Source: Deltaproteobacteria bacterium (GTDB lineage Bacteria > Desulfobacterota > Binatia > UTPRO1). From it: DNA of 64,000 bases. Below, piece after piece: positions 1 through 10,526 of the stretch (position 1 is the first letter of the stretch; each line of letters opens with the position of its first letter). A program made the position numbers and the translations under genes. The DNA is taken from positions 1 to 64,000 of the forward strand of contig JADLHM010000136.1 of NCBI GenBank assembly GCA_020848745.1, in the 5' to 3' direction. The notes under the pieces are model-generated. The model did no database searches. It was not told the origin of the DNA and saw nothing but the letters and a program-made list of their open reading frames with translations.

Positions 1-42
1 ATCCTTACCAAGGATGTGCTCTGCCGACTGAGCTACCTGGGC
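1..42 (-). tRNA. tRNA-Thr (GGT), 3' part cut off by window edge
   Basis: Reading the minus strand from 42, an acceptor arm GCCCAGG is followed by TA, the D arm and an anticodon stem-loop with loop TTGGTAA, giving anticodon GGT (Thr). The variable arm, T arm and 3' acceptor lie beyond position 1. It is the last member of a Thr-Tyr-Gly-Thr array, an order that in many bacteria immediately precedes tuf (elongation factor Tu), so tuf is expected off the left edge. Confidence 0.9.
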
Positions 43-70
43 ACCTCGAATGCCGTCGCCGACGCTGGAG

Positions 71-144
71 AGCGGGAAACGGGATTCGAACCCGCGACCC
101 TCAGCTTGGAAGGCTGATGCTCTAGCCCACTGAGCTATTCCCGC
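71..144 (-). tRNA. tRNA-Gly (TCC)
   Basis: Complete cloverleaf on the minus strand: acceptor GCGGGAA pairs with TTCCCGC, the T arm carries GGTTCGAATCC, and the anticodon loop CTTCCAA gives TCC (Gly). The discriminator base is T. CCA is not encoded. It is part of the Thr-Tyr-Gly-Thr operon. Confidence 0.95.
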
Positions 145-170
145 GTTGAAGTTGGTCACTTGGTGCTCAC

Positions 171-190
171 CACGAATCATCACGAATCAT
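171..190. repeat. 10-bp perfect tandem repeat in tRNA spacer
   Basis: The decamer CACGAATCAT occurs twice in direct succession between tRNA-Gly and tRNA-Tyr. It is probably a local duplication in the processed spacer. No function is visible. Confidence 0.8.
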
Positions 191-191
191 A

Positions 192-274
<83 letters not shown>

Positions 275-311
275 GCTGCCAACCATGAAGATTCCGCCGA
301 CCGATCCTCCA

Positions 312-383
312 AGCTGGCGATAGGAATCGAACCTACAACCGCCTGATTACAAATCAGGTGCTCTACCGTTGAGCTACGCCAGC
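312..383 (-). tRNA. tRNA-Thr (TGT)
   Basis: Acceptor GCTGGCG pairs with CGCCAGC. The anticodon loop TTTGTAA gives TGT (Thr), and the T arm is GGTTCGATTCC. It is the first gene of the tRNA operon, read leftwards from the promoter at 530-558. Confidence 0.95.
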
Positions 384-529
384 GGTCGATCTCTCGTGCT
401 GGGAACTCCCGACAGCCGAACGTTCGTCTCGATGATGATCGCTAGTACTCCGAGGCTCGCGCCTCCCGACGGCGCACAGGAAGCTTTCTCAGGATGCGTT
501 GGAATTCCGGATTGACGTGCGAACCTCCC

Positions 530-558
530 TACATAGCGATCGACCCCTGACGTGTCAA
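530..558 (-). promoter_or_regulatory. Sigma-70-like promoter of the tRNA operon, overlapping the rlmB stop codon
   Basis: On the minus strand, TTGACA (558-553) is followed by a 17-base spacer and TATGTA (535-530). This is a near-consensus housekeeping promoter about 150 bases upstream of tRNA-Thr(TGT). The TGA inside the -35 hexamer is the stop codon of rlmB (557-555). The stretch 384-529 holds only the predicted 5' leader; nothing else was seen there. Confidence 0.75.
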
Positions 559-1340
559 CGAATGGCGCCCCCCGAGGGATCCGGCAGGACTCGCGCCCCC
601 ATCTCGTAGAGCGCAATGGCGGCCGCGGTTGCCGCGTTGAGCGCCGCCACACGGCCCCGAACCGGGATGGCGACGGTGAAGTCGCAGGCGCGGCCGACGA
701 GCGGGCGGATACCCCGACCCTCGCCTCCCACGACCAGGACGGCCCGTTCGATCCGCGGAAGATCCCGGAATCGCGACGTTCCTCGAGCGTCGAGCCCCAC
801 GCTCCAGTAGCCGGCGGTCTTCAGGTCCTCGAGCGCGCGGACGAGGTTCACCACCTGGGCAATGGGCAGGTGGATCGCGGCGCCCGACGAGGCACGGATC
901 GCTGCCGCCGTGACACCCGCGCTCCGATCCTTCGGAAGGACCACCCCTCCGGCACCGAGGACCTCGGCGGCCCGGATGATCGCGCCGAGGTTCTGCGGAT
1001 CCTGGATACCGTCGAGCATCACCACCAACGCCGGCGCGCTGGCGACGATGTCTTCGACCGCGACGTGCGCGAGCGGTTTCGTTTGGATCGCGACACCCTG
1101 GTGATGACCACCCCTCGCCAGACCATCGAGCACCTGCCGCACGACGGTCTCAATGCCTACCCCCAGCGTGCGGGCCTCGGCGAGAATCGGCTCGACACCC
1201 TGCGCGCCCTCCGCAACGTAGAGCTTCTGAATTGCGGCCGCCGACCCGCGCATCATCTCCAGTACCGGGTTGCGGCCGAAGACCACCTCGTGGCTCGACG
1301 GAGCCCGGACCGTCCTGTGACGCGGCGAGTAGCGGGTCAT
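555..1340 (-). CDS. rlmB: 23S rRNA 2'-O-ribose methyltransferase, RlmB/TrmH family
   Basis: SpoU-family RNA methyltransferase of 261 residues that transfers a methyl group from S-adenosylmethionine to a ribose 2'-OH; RlmB modifies the guanosine at E. coli position 2251 of 23S rRNA. The N-terminal substrate-binding region begins with the VFGRNPVLEM motif. The C-terminal alpha/beta-knot SPOUT domain shows the three family motifs: LDGIQDPQNLGAIIRAAE, LVVGGEGRGIRPL and IPVRGRVAALNAATAAAIALYE. The ATG at 1340 is preferred; an in-frame TTG at 1364 would add eight residues but lacks support. It is divergent from lptF and directly upstream of the tRNA operon, a common arrangement. Confidence 0.93.
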   Translation of the reverse strand: MTRYSPRHRTVRAPSSHEVVFGRNPVLEMMRGSAAAIQKLYVAEGAQGVEPILAEARTLGVGIETVVRQVLDGLARGGHHQGVAIQTKPLAHVAVEDIVASAPALVVMLDGIQDPQNLGAIIRAAEVLGAGGVVLPKDRSAGVTAAAIRASSGAAIHLPIAQVVNLVRALEDLKTAGYWSVGLDARGTSRFRDLPRIERAVLVVGGEGRGIRPLVGRACDFTVAIPVRGRVAALNAATAAAIALYEMGARVLPDPSGGAIR

Positions 1341-1387
1341 GGTCGTTTCGAGTAGAGACAGCAACTCATAGCATGCCGCATTCAGGA

Positions 1388-2563
1388 ATGGGCCCTACGC
1401 TCCGGCACTACTTCCTGCGCGAGGTCGCGGCGCCCTTTCTGCTCGGTATCGGCGTCTTCACCTTCATCCTGCTGATCGCCCGCATGCTGAAGTTGGTCGA
1501 GCTGGTGGTCAATCGGAGCGTTCCGATCCTCGAGATCGCCAAGCTCTTCGCCTACATCCTGCCGACGTTCCTCGAGGTCACCGTGCCGATGGCGCTGCTC
1601 CTCGCGGTGCTCCTCGCCTTCGGAAGGCTCTCGGCCGACAGCGAGATCGTCGCGCTGAAGACGTCGGGCCTGAGTCTCTACCAAATGGTCGTACCGGTGG
1701 CGGGATTCACGCTCGTCGTGACCTTCCTCGCGATGCTGCTCGCGGTGTACGCGCGCCCGTGGGGCAACAGCAACTTGAAGGCGAGTCTCTACGAAATCGC
1801 GAAGACACGGGCGAGCGCCGGCCTCAAGGAGCGGGTATTCAACGACGATTTCGCCGGTCTGGTCATCTACGTCGAGCACATCGAGCCGCCCGGCGACAAG
1901 CTCGGGGGCATCCTCATCGCCGACGGCCGCGACCCGAACCAGCGCAACACGGTGCTCGCGAAGACCGGCTTCCTCGTCGGCAACGAGGAAGCCCATTCAG
2001 TGACGCTGCGCCTGCTCGACGGCAGCATCCACACCTTCCTGCCCGGCGAACGGAGCTACCACAAGACCGACTTCACGACGTACGACGTCAACTTGAACCT
2101 CGCGGTCGCGCTCGCGCGGTTCTCGCAGCGCGAGAAGGACGCGCAAGAGATGACGCTCACCGAGTTGCGCCGCGCGATCGCCGAGCGATCCGCTGCCGGA
2201 CGGTCCGTCAACGCGGAGCTCATCGAGCTGCATCGCAAGTTCTCGCTCCCCTTCGCGTGCCTGGTGTTCGGACTCGTCGGCGTTCCCCTCGGCGTGCAGC
2301 CGGTCCGCGCGGTCCGATCCCGCGGCTTCTCCGTGAGCCTGGCCCTGATCTTCCTCTACTATTTGATGCTGACGGCCGGCGAAGCGATGGCCGAGAAGGG
2401 ACGCGTCCCCGCGGTGATCGCGCTCTGGATTCCGAACGTCGCCTTCGCGGTGCTCGGCCTGACGCTCTTCGTGGCCGTCGCGCGTGAACGGACGCTCGCG
2501 GTGCGCATCCCGTGGCCGGGGCGGCTGCGGATGCGCGGCTCGAGCGTCGGCATCGTCGGATGA
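1388..2563 (+). CDS. lptF: LPS export ABC transporter permease LptF
   Basis: YjgP/YjgQ-family inner-membrane permease of about 391 residues. With LptG and the ATPase LptB it extracts lipopolysaccharide from the inner membrane and passes it to the periplasmic LptC/A bridge. The protein opens with TLRHYFLREVAAPFLLG and the first membrane helix. It has three N-terminal helices, a periplasmic beta-jellyroll-like region around residues 110-260, then three C-terminal helices including a LPFACLVFGLVGVPLG segment typical of the family. The ATG at 1388 matches the family start; an ATG at 1373 adds five residues. Its TGA overlaps the lptG ATG (ATGA), implying translational coupling. Confidence 0.92.
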   Translation: MGPTLRHYFLREVAAPFLLGIGVFTFILLIARMLKLVELVVNRSVPILEIAKLFAYILPTFLEVTVPMALLLAVLLAFGRLSADSEIVALKTSGLSLYQMVVPVAGFTLVVTFLAMLLAVYARPWGNSNLKASLYEIAKTRASAGLKERVFNDDFAGLVIYVEHIEPPGDKLGGILIADGRDPNQRNTVLAKTGFLVGNEEAHSVTLRLLDGSIHTFLPGERSYHKTDFTTYDVNLNLAVALARFSQREKDAQEMTLTELRRAIAERSAAGRSVNAELIELHRKFSLPFACLVFGLVGVPLGVQPVRAVRSRGFSVSLALIFLYYLMLTAGEAMAEKGRVPAVIALWIPNVAFAVLGLTLFVAVARERTLAVRIPWPGRLRMRGSSVGIVG

Positions 2564-3636
2564 AGGTCGTCGGCCGCTACGTACTGGTCGAGTTCCTCCG
2601 CGTGTTCGGCCTCTGCATGGTCGCATTCCTGATGATCTACGTCCTCGTGGACGTCTTCGATCGGATGGAGGGATTCCTCAAGTACCACGCCACGTTCGGC
2701 GAGGTGCTGCGGTATCTCTTCTTCAAGATCCCGCTAATCGTGACCCAGCTCGTCCCCGTCGCGACCCTCGCCTCGGTCCTGATCGCGCTCGGCACCATGG
2801 CGCGACACAACGAGCTGACCGCCCTCCGGGCATCGGGGGTGAGCACCATGCAGGTCGCGACGCCTCTCTTCGCGATCGCCACGGCGCTGAGCGTGGCGAT
2901 CCTGGCGTGGAACGAGACCGTCGTCCCTTACAGCACCGAGCGATCCCGCTACATCGAGATCGTCGAGATCCGCAACCGCCCCCTCAAGGCCCTCCTCAGC
3001 GAAGACGGCATCTGGTTCCACGGCCGAAACGGAATCTACAACATCGAGCACTTCGACTCGCGTACCGGCACGCTCGTCGGCCTCACGGTCTACGACCTGA
3101 ACGCCGACTTCACCCTCCGACGACTGGTGCAGATACCGACCGCCCAATGGAAGGACGACCGTTGGATCATCTCGACCGCCATCGAGCGAACCTTCGACGA
3201 CGGTACGGGCATCACGACTCGCACCATGGCGCCGGACGAGTTCGCGCTGCCCGAACGACCGCAGGACTTTCAGATGATCGAGAAGGATCCCGAGGAGCTC
3301 AATTTCCGCCGGCTGCAGCACCACATTCGAGAGCTCAGCCGCAAGGGCATCGACACGACCGAATCGCGCGTCGACCTGCACCTCAAGCTCGCTCTTCCGT
3401 TGGTGCCCCTGGTCATGGTGCTCGTCGGAGTGCCACTCGCGGGCCGCAACCCGCGACGCCGACCCCTCGCCACCAGCATCGGCATCGGCCTCGTCGTGGG
3501 CTTCAGCTACTGGGTGCTGCTCGCGCTCACGATCTCGCTGGGGCACGGCGGCGCCATTCCGCCCGCGATCGCAGCATGGAGCGCGAACGGCGTGTTTACG
3601 CTGCTCGGCGCGTTCCTGTTTCTCGGCCCGGAGTGA
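2560..3636 (+). CDS. lptG: LPS export ABC transporter permease LptG
   Basis: Second YjgP/YjgQ permease (358 residues), the heterodimer partner of LptF. It begins MKVVGRYVLVEFLRVF, followed by a membrane helix. The segment ALGTMARHNELTALRASGVS is the conserved cytoplasmic coupling region that contacts LptB. A periplasmic domain lies at about residues 120-265 and the C-terminal helices start at LALPLVPLVMVLVGVPL. The start overlaps the lptF stop by ATGA. lptB, lptC and lptA are not in the window. The gene runs convergently into argC with only 10 bases between stop codons. Confidence 0.92.
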   Translation: MKVVGRYVLVEFLRVFGLCMVAFLMIYVLVDVFDRMEGFLKYHATFGEVLRYLFFKIPLIVTQLVPVATLASVLIALGTMARHNELTALRASGVSTMQVATPLFAIATALSVAILAWNETVVPYSTERSRYIEIVEIRNRPLKALLSEDGIWFHGRNGIYNIEHFDSRTGTLVGLTVYDLNADFTLRRLVQIPTAQWKDDRWIISTAIERTFDDGTGITTRTMAPDEFALPERPQDFQMIEKDPEELNFRRLQHHIRELSRKGIDTTESRVDLHLKLALPLVPLVMVLVGVPLAGRNPRRRPLATSIGIGLVVGFSYWVLLALTISLGHGGAIPPAIAAWSANGVFTLLGAFLFLGPE

Positions 3637-3646
3637 AACCTCCGCG

Positions 3647-4699
3647 CTACGGCACGACCGCCAGGTGATCGAGGCCCGAGGCCTCGGGCCATCCCATCAT
3701 CGCGTTCAAGTTCTGAATCGCCTGACCCGCAGCCCCCTTCCCCAGGTTGTCGATCACCGAGACGACCACCGCGGTGCGGCTCCTGTCGTCCAACGCCCAC
3801 CCGATCGCGCAGTCGTTCGTGCCGACGACGTCCCGGATCTCGGGGGGGCGGCTCCCGGTCAACACGACGAAGCGCTCGCTTCCGTAGCGCGACTCGAACG
3901 CCTCCGCGAACGCACCGACGCCCACGCCGTCACGAGGCCGGACGTACACGGTCGAGAGGATGCCGCGGCGGATCGGCAGCAGGTGCGGTACGAACGTGAC
4001 GGCGACCTCGGCTCCCAGCGAGGGGCGGAGCTGCTGCTCGATCTCGGGCGCATGCCGATGCTGACCGATCTTGTAGGCGCGCAGGTTGTCGTCGACCTCC
4101 GCGAAGAGATACTCGGCGGCGACCGTGCGCCCGGCGCCGGTCACGCCCGACTTCGCGTCGATGACGATGCCCGTCGACTCCACGAGGCGCGCTTCGGCGA
4201 GCGGAACGAGCGCGAGCAGCGCCGCGGTCGGGTAACAACCGGGGTTCGCGACCAGGCGCGCCGCGCGCAGGGCCGCGCGCGCGTGCTCCGTCAGGCCGTA
4301 GACCGCTTCACCCAGCAACGCCGGAACGGGATGCACGCCATACACGCGCGCATGCTCCGCGGGGTCCCGGAAGCGAAAATCCGAACCGATGTCCACGACC
4401 CGCGCTCCACGATCGAGCAGCATCGCGATGCCTTCCGCGGACTTGCCGCTCGGCAACGCCGTGAAGGCGACGTCGCAGCGCGCGGCGACTCGCACCGCGT
4501 CGAACGCCTCGAGCCGCAGGTCGATCTTGCGGCGAAACGAAGGCAGAACGTCGGCCAGCGTCTTGCCGGCGCTTTGCTCGGAGGTCACCACCGTGAGGGC
4601 GACCTTCGGGTGGCGAGCGAGCAGTCGGACCAACTCGGCGCCCGCGTACCCGGTCGCTCCCACGACCGCGACGCGTACGGCGTCGGTTGGACCGGTCAT
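3647..4699 (-). CDS. argC: N-acetyl-gamma-glutamyl-phosphate reductase
   Basis: Third enzyme of arginine synthesis: reduces N-acetylglutamyl-5-phosphate to the semialdehyde using NADPH. At 350 residues it has the usual length. An N-terminal Rossmann motif VGATGYAGAELVRLL is present. The catalytic cysteine is in LVANPGCYPTAALLAL, and the downstream SGVTGAGR and HRHAPEIEQ segments are typical of the family. It starts 4 bases after the rpsI stop codon, so it is probably co-transcribed with rplM and rpsI, an arrangement known from several deltaproteobacteria. Confidence 0.95.
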   Translation of the reverse strand: MTGPTDAVRVAVVGATGYAGAELVRLLARHPKVALTVVTSEQSAGKTLADVLPSFRRKIDLRLEAFDAVRVAARCDVAFTALPSGKSAEGIAMLLDRGARVVDIGSDFRFRDPAEHARVYGVHPVPALLGEAVYGLTEHARAALRAARLVANPGCYPTAALLALVPLAEARLVESTGIVIDAKSGVTGAGRTVAAEYLFAEVDDNLRAYKIGQHRHAPEIEQQLRPSLGAEVAVTFVPHLLPIRRGILSTVYVRPRDGVGVGAFAEAFESRYGSERFVVLTGSRPPEIRDVVGTNDCAIGWALDDRSRTAVVVSVIDNLGKGAAGQAIQNLNAMMGWPEASGLDHLAVVP

Positions 4700-4703
4700 G
4701 GCG

Positions 4704-5102
4704 CTATCGCTTCGAGTACTGCGGACGCTTCCGTGCCTTGTGGCGGCCGTACTTCTTGCGCTCGACCTCGCGCGGATCGCGCGTCACGAATCCCGCCTTC
4801 TTCAGCACACCGCGGAACTCGGGATGCGCCAGCATCAACGCGCGCGTGATCCCGTGCCGAATCGCCGTCGCCTGTGCGGCCACGCCGCCGCCACCGACGT
4901 TCACACTGAGATCGTACTGACCGCGGGTGTTGGTCAGATCGAACGGCTGGTGCACGATCATCCGCGAGGTTTCACGCCCGAAGTAATCCTCCAGCGTGCG
5001 CTCGTTGACGACGAGTTTTCCCTCGCCGATCGACATCCTGACGCGCGCCACCGCGCTCTTGCGCTTGCCGGTGGCCACATGAACTTCTCGACGCTCTGCC
5101 AT
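4704..5102 (-). CDS. rpsI: 30S ribosomal protein S9
   Basis: Ribosomal protein uS9 of 132 residues. It begins with the conserved [17 protein letters not shown] segment, contains [18 protein letters not shown], and ends in the characteristic basic tail [17 protein letters not shown], whose terminal SKR reaches the ribosomal P site. It lies 22 bases downstream of rplM, the universal S9 partner, and just upstream of argC. Confidence 0.98.
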   Translation of the reverse strand: MAERREVHVATGKRKSAVARVRMSIGEGKLVVNERTLEDYFGRETSRMIVHQPFDLTNTRGQYDLSVNVGGGGVAAQATAIRHGITRALMLAHPEFRGVLKKAGFVTRDPREVERKKYGRHKARKRPQYSKR

Positions 5103-5124
5103 ACCTCTTCCTCGTGGGTTGCCG

Positions 5125-5547
5125 TCAGAAACTCAGCGTTTCGGGCTTCTGTGCCGCGTGGGGATGATCCGATCCGCGATAGATCTTCAGCTTGGTGGCC
5201 AATCGGCGACCCAGCCGATTCTTCGGAAGCATGCCCACGATCGCGGACCGCAGCACCCGCTCGGGTCGCTCGTTCATGAGACGCCCCGCGGTGGTCCGCC
5301 GCACGCCGCCCGGATACCCGGTATGGCGGTGGTAGATCTTGTCGGTAATCTTCGCGCCGGTGAGCTTCACCTTTGCCGCGTTCACGACGACGACGAAATC
5401 GCCGCTGTCGACGTGCGGAGTAAAGGTCGGCTTGTGCTTGCCGCGCAGGACGTTCGCGACTTGCGTCGCCACACGACCCACGACTCGCGCGTCCGCGTCG
5501 ACGAGGTACCATCGGCGAGCGTCGAGAGCGTCCTCTCGCGACGCCAT
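5125..5547 (-). CDS. rplM: 50S ribosomal protein L13
   Basis: Ribosomal protein uL13, about 140 residues, an early assembly protein of the large subunit. It shows [61 protein letters not shown] and the [10 protein letters not shown] motif near the C terminus. The ATG at 5547 has an AAGGA ribosome-binding site seven bases upstream and is chosen here. An in-frame GTG at 5565 would add MKKDTY, which also resembles some L13 N termini, so the start is not settled. Confidence 0.96.
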   Translation of the reverse strand: MASREDALDARRWYLVDADARVVGRVATQVANVLRGKHKPTFTPHVDSGDFVVVVNAAKVKLTGAKITDKIYHRHTGYPGGVRRTTAGRLMNERPERVLRSAIVGMLPKNRLGRRLATKLKIYRGSDHPHAAQKPETLSF

Positions 5548-5589
5548 GTACGTATCCTTCTTCACCTCAGAGAGTACCTTTCCTAAGAG

Positions 5590-5663
5590 CGGGGCCGACG
5601 AGACTCGAACTCGCGACCTCCTGCGTGACAGGCAGGCGTTCTAACCGGCTGAACTACGACCCC
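5590..5663 (-). tRNA. tRNA-Asp (GTC)
   Basis: Cloverleaf on the minus strand: acceptor GGGGTCG pairs with CGGCCCC (one G-T pair), discriminator G. The anticodon loop CTGTCAC gives GTC (Asp), and the T arm is GAGTTCGAGTCTC. It lies between tRNA-Val and rplM. Confidence 0.95.
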
Positions 5664-5681
5664 AGAAACGTTGGTCGGGCT

Positions 5682-5710
5682 CTCCTATCAATCGCACCGC
5701 CGGAGTTCAA
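5682..5710 (-). promoter_or_regulatory. Possible weak promoter before tRNA-Asp
   Basis: On the minus strand TTGAAC, a 17-base spacer and TAGGAG lie in the 47-base spacer between the 3' end of tRNA-Val and tRNA-Asp. The -35 matches four of six bases and the -10 is poor, so this may be chance. Confidence 0.3.
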
Positions 5711-5782
5711 TGGGCGGTGCTGGCATCGAACCAGCGACCCTCGGCTTGTAAGGCCGATGCTCTACCGCTGAGCTAACCGCCC
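5711..5782 (-). tRNA. tRNA-Val (TAC)
   Basis: Acceptor GGGCGGT pairs with ACCGCCC, discriminator A. The anticodon loop CTTACAA gives TAC (Val), and the T arm is TGGTTCGATGCCA. It begins 20 bases after the hup stop codon, so it could be cut from a hup transcript. Confidence 0.95.
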
Positions 5783-5802
5783 GTCGCGAGGAGACGCTGG
5801 AC

Positions 5803-6075
5803 CTAGTTCAAGCTGTCCTTGAGCGTCTTTCCGGGTTTGAACTTCGCCGAGCGGGATGCCGAGATCTGAATCGCTTCTCCGGTCTTCGGATTGCGCCCCG
5901 TACGCGCCTTCCTGTCGGAGACCTGGAACGTACCGAAGCCGGAGATGTGAACCTTGTCGCCAGCCTTCAGCGCGGCGACGATGTCGTCGAAGATCGTCGC
6001 GACGACACGCTCCGCGGCGAGCTTGGGCAGATCGGTTTTGGTGGCGATCGAATCGACCAACTCGGCCTTGGTCAT
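5803..6075 (-). CDS. hup: HU family DNA-binding protein
   Basis: Small nucleoid protein of 90 residues that bends DNA as a dimer. It starts MTKAELVDSIA and carries GDKVHISGFGTFQVSDRKAR. The family signature GRNPKTGEAIQI forms the DNA-embracing beta arm with its intercalating proline, and the tail is FKPGKTLKDSLN. It follows lon, as hupB does in E. coli. An AAGGAG ribosome-binding site precedes the ATG, and a separate promoter is visible at 6108-6136. Confidence 0.96.
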   Translation of the reverse strand: MTKAELVDSIATKTDLPKLAAERVVATIFDDIVAALKAGDKVHISGFGTFQVSDRKARTGRNPKTGEAIQISASRSAKFKPGKTLKDSLN

Positions 6076-6107
6076 GCATGCTCCTTCGTCGGCTGAAAAG
6101 TGGGCCC

Positions 6108-6136
6108 GCCATACCAGCCGACATTCAGGGAGTCAA
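6108..6136 (-). promoter_or_regulatory. Sigma-70-like promoter of hup
   Basis: On the minus strand TTGACT (6136-6131), a 17-base spacer and TATGGC (6113-6108) lie in the 82-base gap between lon and hup, about 33 bases upstream of the hup ATG. It would allow hup, and perhaps the downstream tRNAs and ribosomal genes, to be expressed independently of lon. Confidence 0.65.
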
Positions 6137-6157
6137 TTCAACGCGTTGGCCGAGGGA

Positions 6158-8602
6158 TCAGTGCGTGATGATCTCCGGGGTCGCCGTCGCGGCTTGCGGG
6201 AACGGATGCGCCGCCGACTCGGGGGTCATGGCCTGCCGGAGAAAATTCTCCGGCTCGGCCAACACCAACGCCTTCCGCAACACGTCGTCCATGTGGTCCA
6301 CCAGCTCGAGCCGGATGCACTTCAGGATCGTGGCGGGAATGTCCTTGATGTCGCGGGCATTCTCGGTCGGGAGGAGGATCCGCTTGATGCCGGCACGATG
6401 CGCGGCCAGCACCTTCTCCTTGAGACCGCCGATCGGCAGCACGCGGCCGCGCAGCGTGATCTCCCCGGTCATCGCGATGTCGTGCCGGACGGGCGTCCGG
6501 GTGAGCGCCGACGTCAGCGCCGTCGCCATCGTGATGCCGGCCGACGGCCCGTCCTTCGGGATCGCGCCCTCGGGAACGTGAATGTGGATGTCGACCTTCT
6601 GATAGAAATCGCGATCCAGACCCAACGCCTCGGCGCGCGAACGCACGTAGCTCATCGCCGCCTGCGCCGACTCCTGCATGACGTCGCCGAGCTTGCCGGT
6701 AATGATGAGCTTGCCCTTCCCCGGCATGACCGTGACTTCGGTCCCGAGGAGCTCGCCGCCGAGATCGGTCCAGGCGAGCCCGGTCGCGACGCCGACCTTC
6801 TGCTCGTCGTCCGCCTTCCCGTAGCGATAGCGCGGCGGCCCGAGCAGCTTCTGCAACGCCTTCGGCGTCACCTTGACCTTGGCGTTCCGATCCTTCTTGA
6901 CGACCTCCACCGCGGCCTTCCGGCACACCGCGGCAACCTCGCGCTCGAGGTTCCGGACGCCGGCCTCCTTGGTGTAGTGGCGGATGATGCTCAGCAGCGC
7001 CGAGTCGGTGAACTCGATGTTGCTCTCCGCCAGGCCGTTCGCCTCGCGCTGCTTCTTCACCAGATAGCGCTTCGCGATGTTGAGCTTCTCGAGCTCCGTG
7101 TACCCAGCGATGCGGATGATCTCCATCCGGTCCTGGAGTGGACGCGGAATGCGTTCGAGCGCGTTCGCGGTGGTGATGAACATGATCTTCGAAAGATCGT
7201 AGTCGACGTCCAGGTAGTGATCGTTGAACGTGGTGTTCTGCTCGGGATCCAGGACCTCGAGCAGCGCCGACGACGGATCACCGCGGAAGTCGGTGGACAT
7301 CTTGTCGACCTCGTCGAGCAGGAAGACCGGGTTTCCGGAGCCGGCCTTCTTCATCGACTGGATGATCTTACCCGGCAGCGCTCCGATGTACGTTCGGCGA
7401 TGACCGCGGATCTCGGCCTCGTCGCGAACGCCGCCGAGCGACACGCGGACGAACTTCCGCCCGGTGGCCCGTGCGATCGACTTGCCGAGCGAGGTCTTGC
7501 CGACCCCGGGGGGCCCGACGAGGCAGAGGATCGGACCCTTGAGCTGACCGACCAGGCTCTGCACCGCCAGATACTCGAGGATGCGCTGCTTCACCTTCTC
7601 GAGCCCGTAGTGGTCCTCTTCGAGCACCTTCTCGGCGTCGGCGATGTCGAGCTTGTCCTCGGTGAACTCGTTCCACGGCAAGCTGATGAACCAGTCGATG
7701 TAGTTCCGCACGACCGTCGCCTCGGCGGACATCGGAGACATCATCTTGAGCTTCTTGAGCTCCTTCTCCGCCTTGTCCCGCGCCTCCGGCGACATCTTCT
7801 TCGCCTTGATCTTCTCTTCGAGCTCCTGGACCTCGTTCTTGAACTCGTCCTTCTCGCCGAGCTCCTTCTGGATCGCTCGCATCTGCTCGTTGAGGTAGTA
7901 CTCCTTCTGGGTCTTCTCCATCTGCTTCTTGACCCGGGTACGAATCCTCTTCTCGACCTCGAGGATCTCGATCTCCGATCGCATGTAGCCGAGGACCTTC
8001 TCGAGGCGCTCCGCGGGATCGAGCAGCTCCAGCAGGGACTGCTTGTCTTCGAGCTTGATGCCGAGGTGGGCGACGATCGTGTCGGCAAGGCGCGCCGGAT
8101 CCTCGATCGACGCCACCGACATGATCATCTCCGGCGGGATCTTCTTGTTGAGCTTGACGTAGTTCTCGAACGTCGAGTTCACGCTGCGAATCAGCGCCTC
8201 GAGCTCGGTCGTCTTGTCGTAGGTCTCGACGATCTCGTCGACCTCGACGAGGAAGAACTCGGGGTGATCGACGTACTGCGCGACGCGCGCCCGTTTCTTG
8301 CCCTCGATCAACACCTTGACGGTGCCGTCGGGCAGTCGGAGCAGCTGCACGACGCTGCCGAGCGTCCCGACCTGGTAAATGTCCTCCTCGGTCGGGTCGT
8401 TGGTCTTGGCGTCCTTCTGGGCGGCGAGCAAGATGAACTTCTGCTTGCCCATCGCCTCTTCGAGGGCGCGAATCGAACGCTGTCGGCCTACGAACAGCGG
8501 AACCACCATGTGCGGGAACACGATGATGTCCCGCAACGGCAGCAGTGGGACGCGGAGAGCTCCCGGCTTCGGTGGATCCTTCTTGTCGTTACGGAACAAC
8601 AT
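6158..8602 (-). CDS. lon: ATP-dependent protease Lon (LonA)
   Basis: LonA of 814 residues, a cytoplasmic AAA+ serine protease that degrades damaged and regulatory proteins. The N-terminal LON substrate-binding domain starts at [20 protein letters not shown] long coiled-coil region (about residues 190-270, [19 protein letters not shown]) precedes the AAA+ module with Walker [10 protein letters not shown] and Walker [11 protein letters not shown]. The C-terminal S16 protease domain has the catalytic Ser in PKDGPSAG (about residue 687) and Lys in GGLKEK (about residue 730). Spacing and length match E. coli Lon. It lies 17 bases after clpX in the conserved tig-clpP-clpX-lon order. Confidence 0.98.
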   Translation of the reverse strand: MLFRNDKKDPPKPGALRVPLLPLRDIIVFPHMVVPLFVGRQRSIRALEEAMGKQKFILLAAQKDAKTNDPTEEDIYQVGTLGSVVQLLRLPDGTVKVLIEGKKRARVAQYVDHPEFFLVEVDEIVETYDKTTELEALIRSVNSTFENYVKLNKKIPPEMIMSVASIEDPARLADTIVAHLGIKLEDKQSLLELLDPAERLEKVLGYMRSEIEILEVEKRIRTRVKKQMEKTQKEYYLNEQMRAIQKELGEKDEFKNEVQELEEKIKAKKMSPEARDKAEKELKKLKMMSPMSAEATVVRNYIDWFISLPWNEFTEDKLDIADAEKVLEEDHYGLEKVKQRILEYLAVQSLVGQLKGPILCLVGPPGVGKTSLGKSIARATGRKFVRVSLGGVRDEAEIRGHRRTYIGALPGKIIQSMKKAGSGNPVFLLDEVDKMSTDFRGDPSSALLEVLDPEQNTTFNDHYLDVDYDLSKIMFITTANALERIPRPLQDRMEIIRIAGYTELEKLNIAKRYLVKKQREANGLAESNIEFTDSALLSIIRHYTKEAGVRNLEREVAAVCRKAAVEVVKKDRNAKVKVTPKALQKLLGPPRYRYGKADDEQKVGVATGLAWTDLGGELLGTEVTVMPGKGKLIITGKLGDVMQESAQAAMSYVRSRAEALGLDRDFYQKVDIHIHVPEGAIPKDGPSAGITMATALTSALTRTPVRHDIAMTGEITLRGRVLPIGGLKEKVLAAHRAGIKRILLPTENARDIKDIPATILKCIRLELVDHMDDVLRKALVLAEPENFLRQAMTPESAAHPFPQAATATPEIITH

Positions 8603-8619
8603 ACGTCAGCGTCCCCTCC

Positions 8620-9873
<1,254 letters not shown>

Positions 9874-9882
9874 GGCGTCTCC

Positions 9883-10488
9883 CTAGGGCCGTTTAGCCGG
9901 CCGATTGACGATCACCTCGTCGATCAGGCCGTACTCGACCGCCTGCTTCCCGGTCATGAACATATCGCGGTCGGTATCCTTCTCGATCTTCTTGATGCTC
10001 TGGCCCGTGTGCTTCACCAGCACGTTGTTGAGCTGCTCGCGGATCCGGAGGATCTCGCGAGCCTGGATGTCGATGTCGGCCGCCTGGCCCTGCACGCCTC
10101 CGAGCGGCTGATGGATCATGATCCGTGCGTGCGGCAGCGCATAGCGCTTACCCTTCGCACCGGCCGCCAACAGCCACGCCCCCATGCTCGCCGCCTGCCC
10201 GAGACACAGCGTTGACACCTCGGGCCTGATGTACTGCATGGTGTCGTAGATCGCGAGGCCGGCGGTGACCGAGCCACCGGGCGAGTTGATGTAGAAATGG
10301 ATGTCCTTCTCGGGATCCTCCGACTCGAGGAACAGGAACTGAGCCGTGATCAGGTTGGCGACGTCGTCGTCCACCTGGGAGCCGAGAAAGACGATGCGAT
10401 CTTTGAGAAGGCGGGAGTAGATGTCGTAGGCGCGCTCGCCTCGGCCGGTCTGCTCTACCACCATGGGGATGAGACTGGCTCTAGTCAT
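9883..10488 (-). CDS. clpP: ATP-dependent Clp protease proteolytic subunit ClpP
   Basis: Serine peptidase of 201 residues forming the barrel of ClpXP. The catalytic triad is visible: Ser101 in GQAASMGAW, His126 in [10 protein letters not shown] and Asp171 in EKDTDRD. The oxyanion-hole region [11 protein letters not shown] is intact. The N terminus ([22 protein letters not shown]) matches the mature family start, so only a very short propeptide exists. It sits between tig and clpX. Confidence 0.97.
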   Translation of the reverse strand: MTRASLIPMVVEQTGRGERAYDIYSRLLKDRIVFLGSQVDDDVANLITAQFLFLESEDPEKDIHFYINSPGGSVTAGLAIYDTMQYIRPEVSTLCLGQAASMGAWLLAAGAKGKRYALPHARIMIHQPLGGVQGQAADIDIQAREILRIREQLNNVLVKHTGQSIKKIEKDTDRDMFMTGKQAVEYGLIDEVIVNRPAKRP

Positions 10489-10526
10489 GTCAGGGCGAGC
10501 TTAACTGCTTTTCCGCCTCCCGGCAA

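Noticed and set aside
171-190. Tandem decamer as a possible CRISPR or attachment site
   Set aside because: Only two copies with no spacer, located in a tRNA spacer; no cas or integrase gene in the window.
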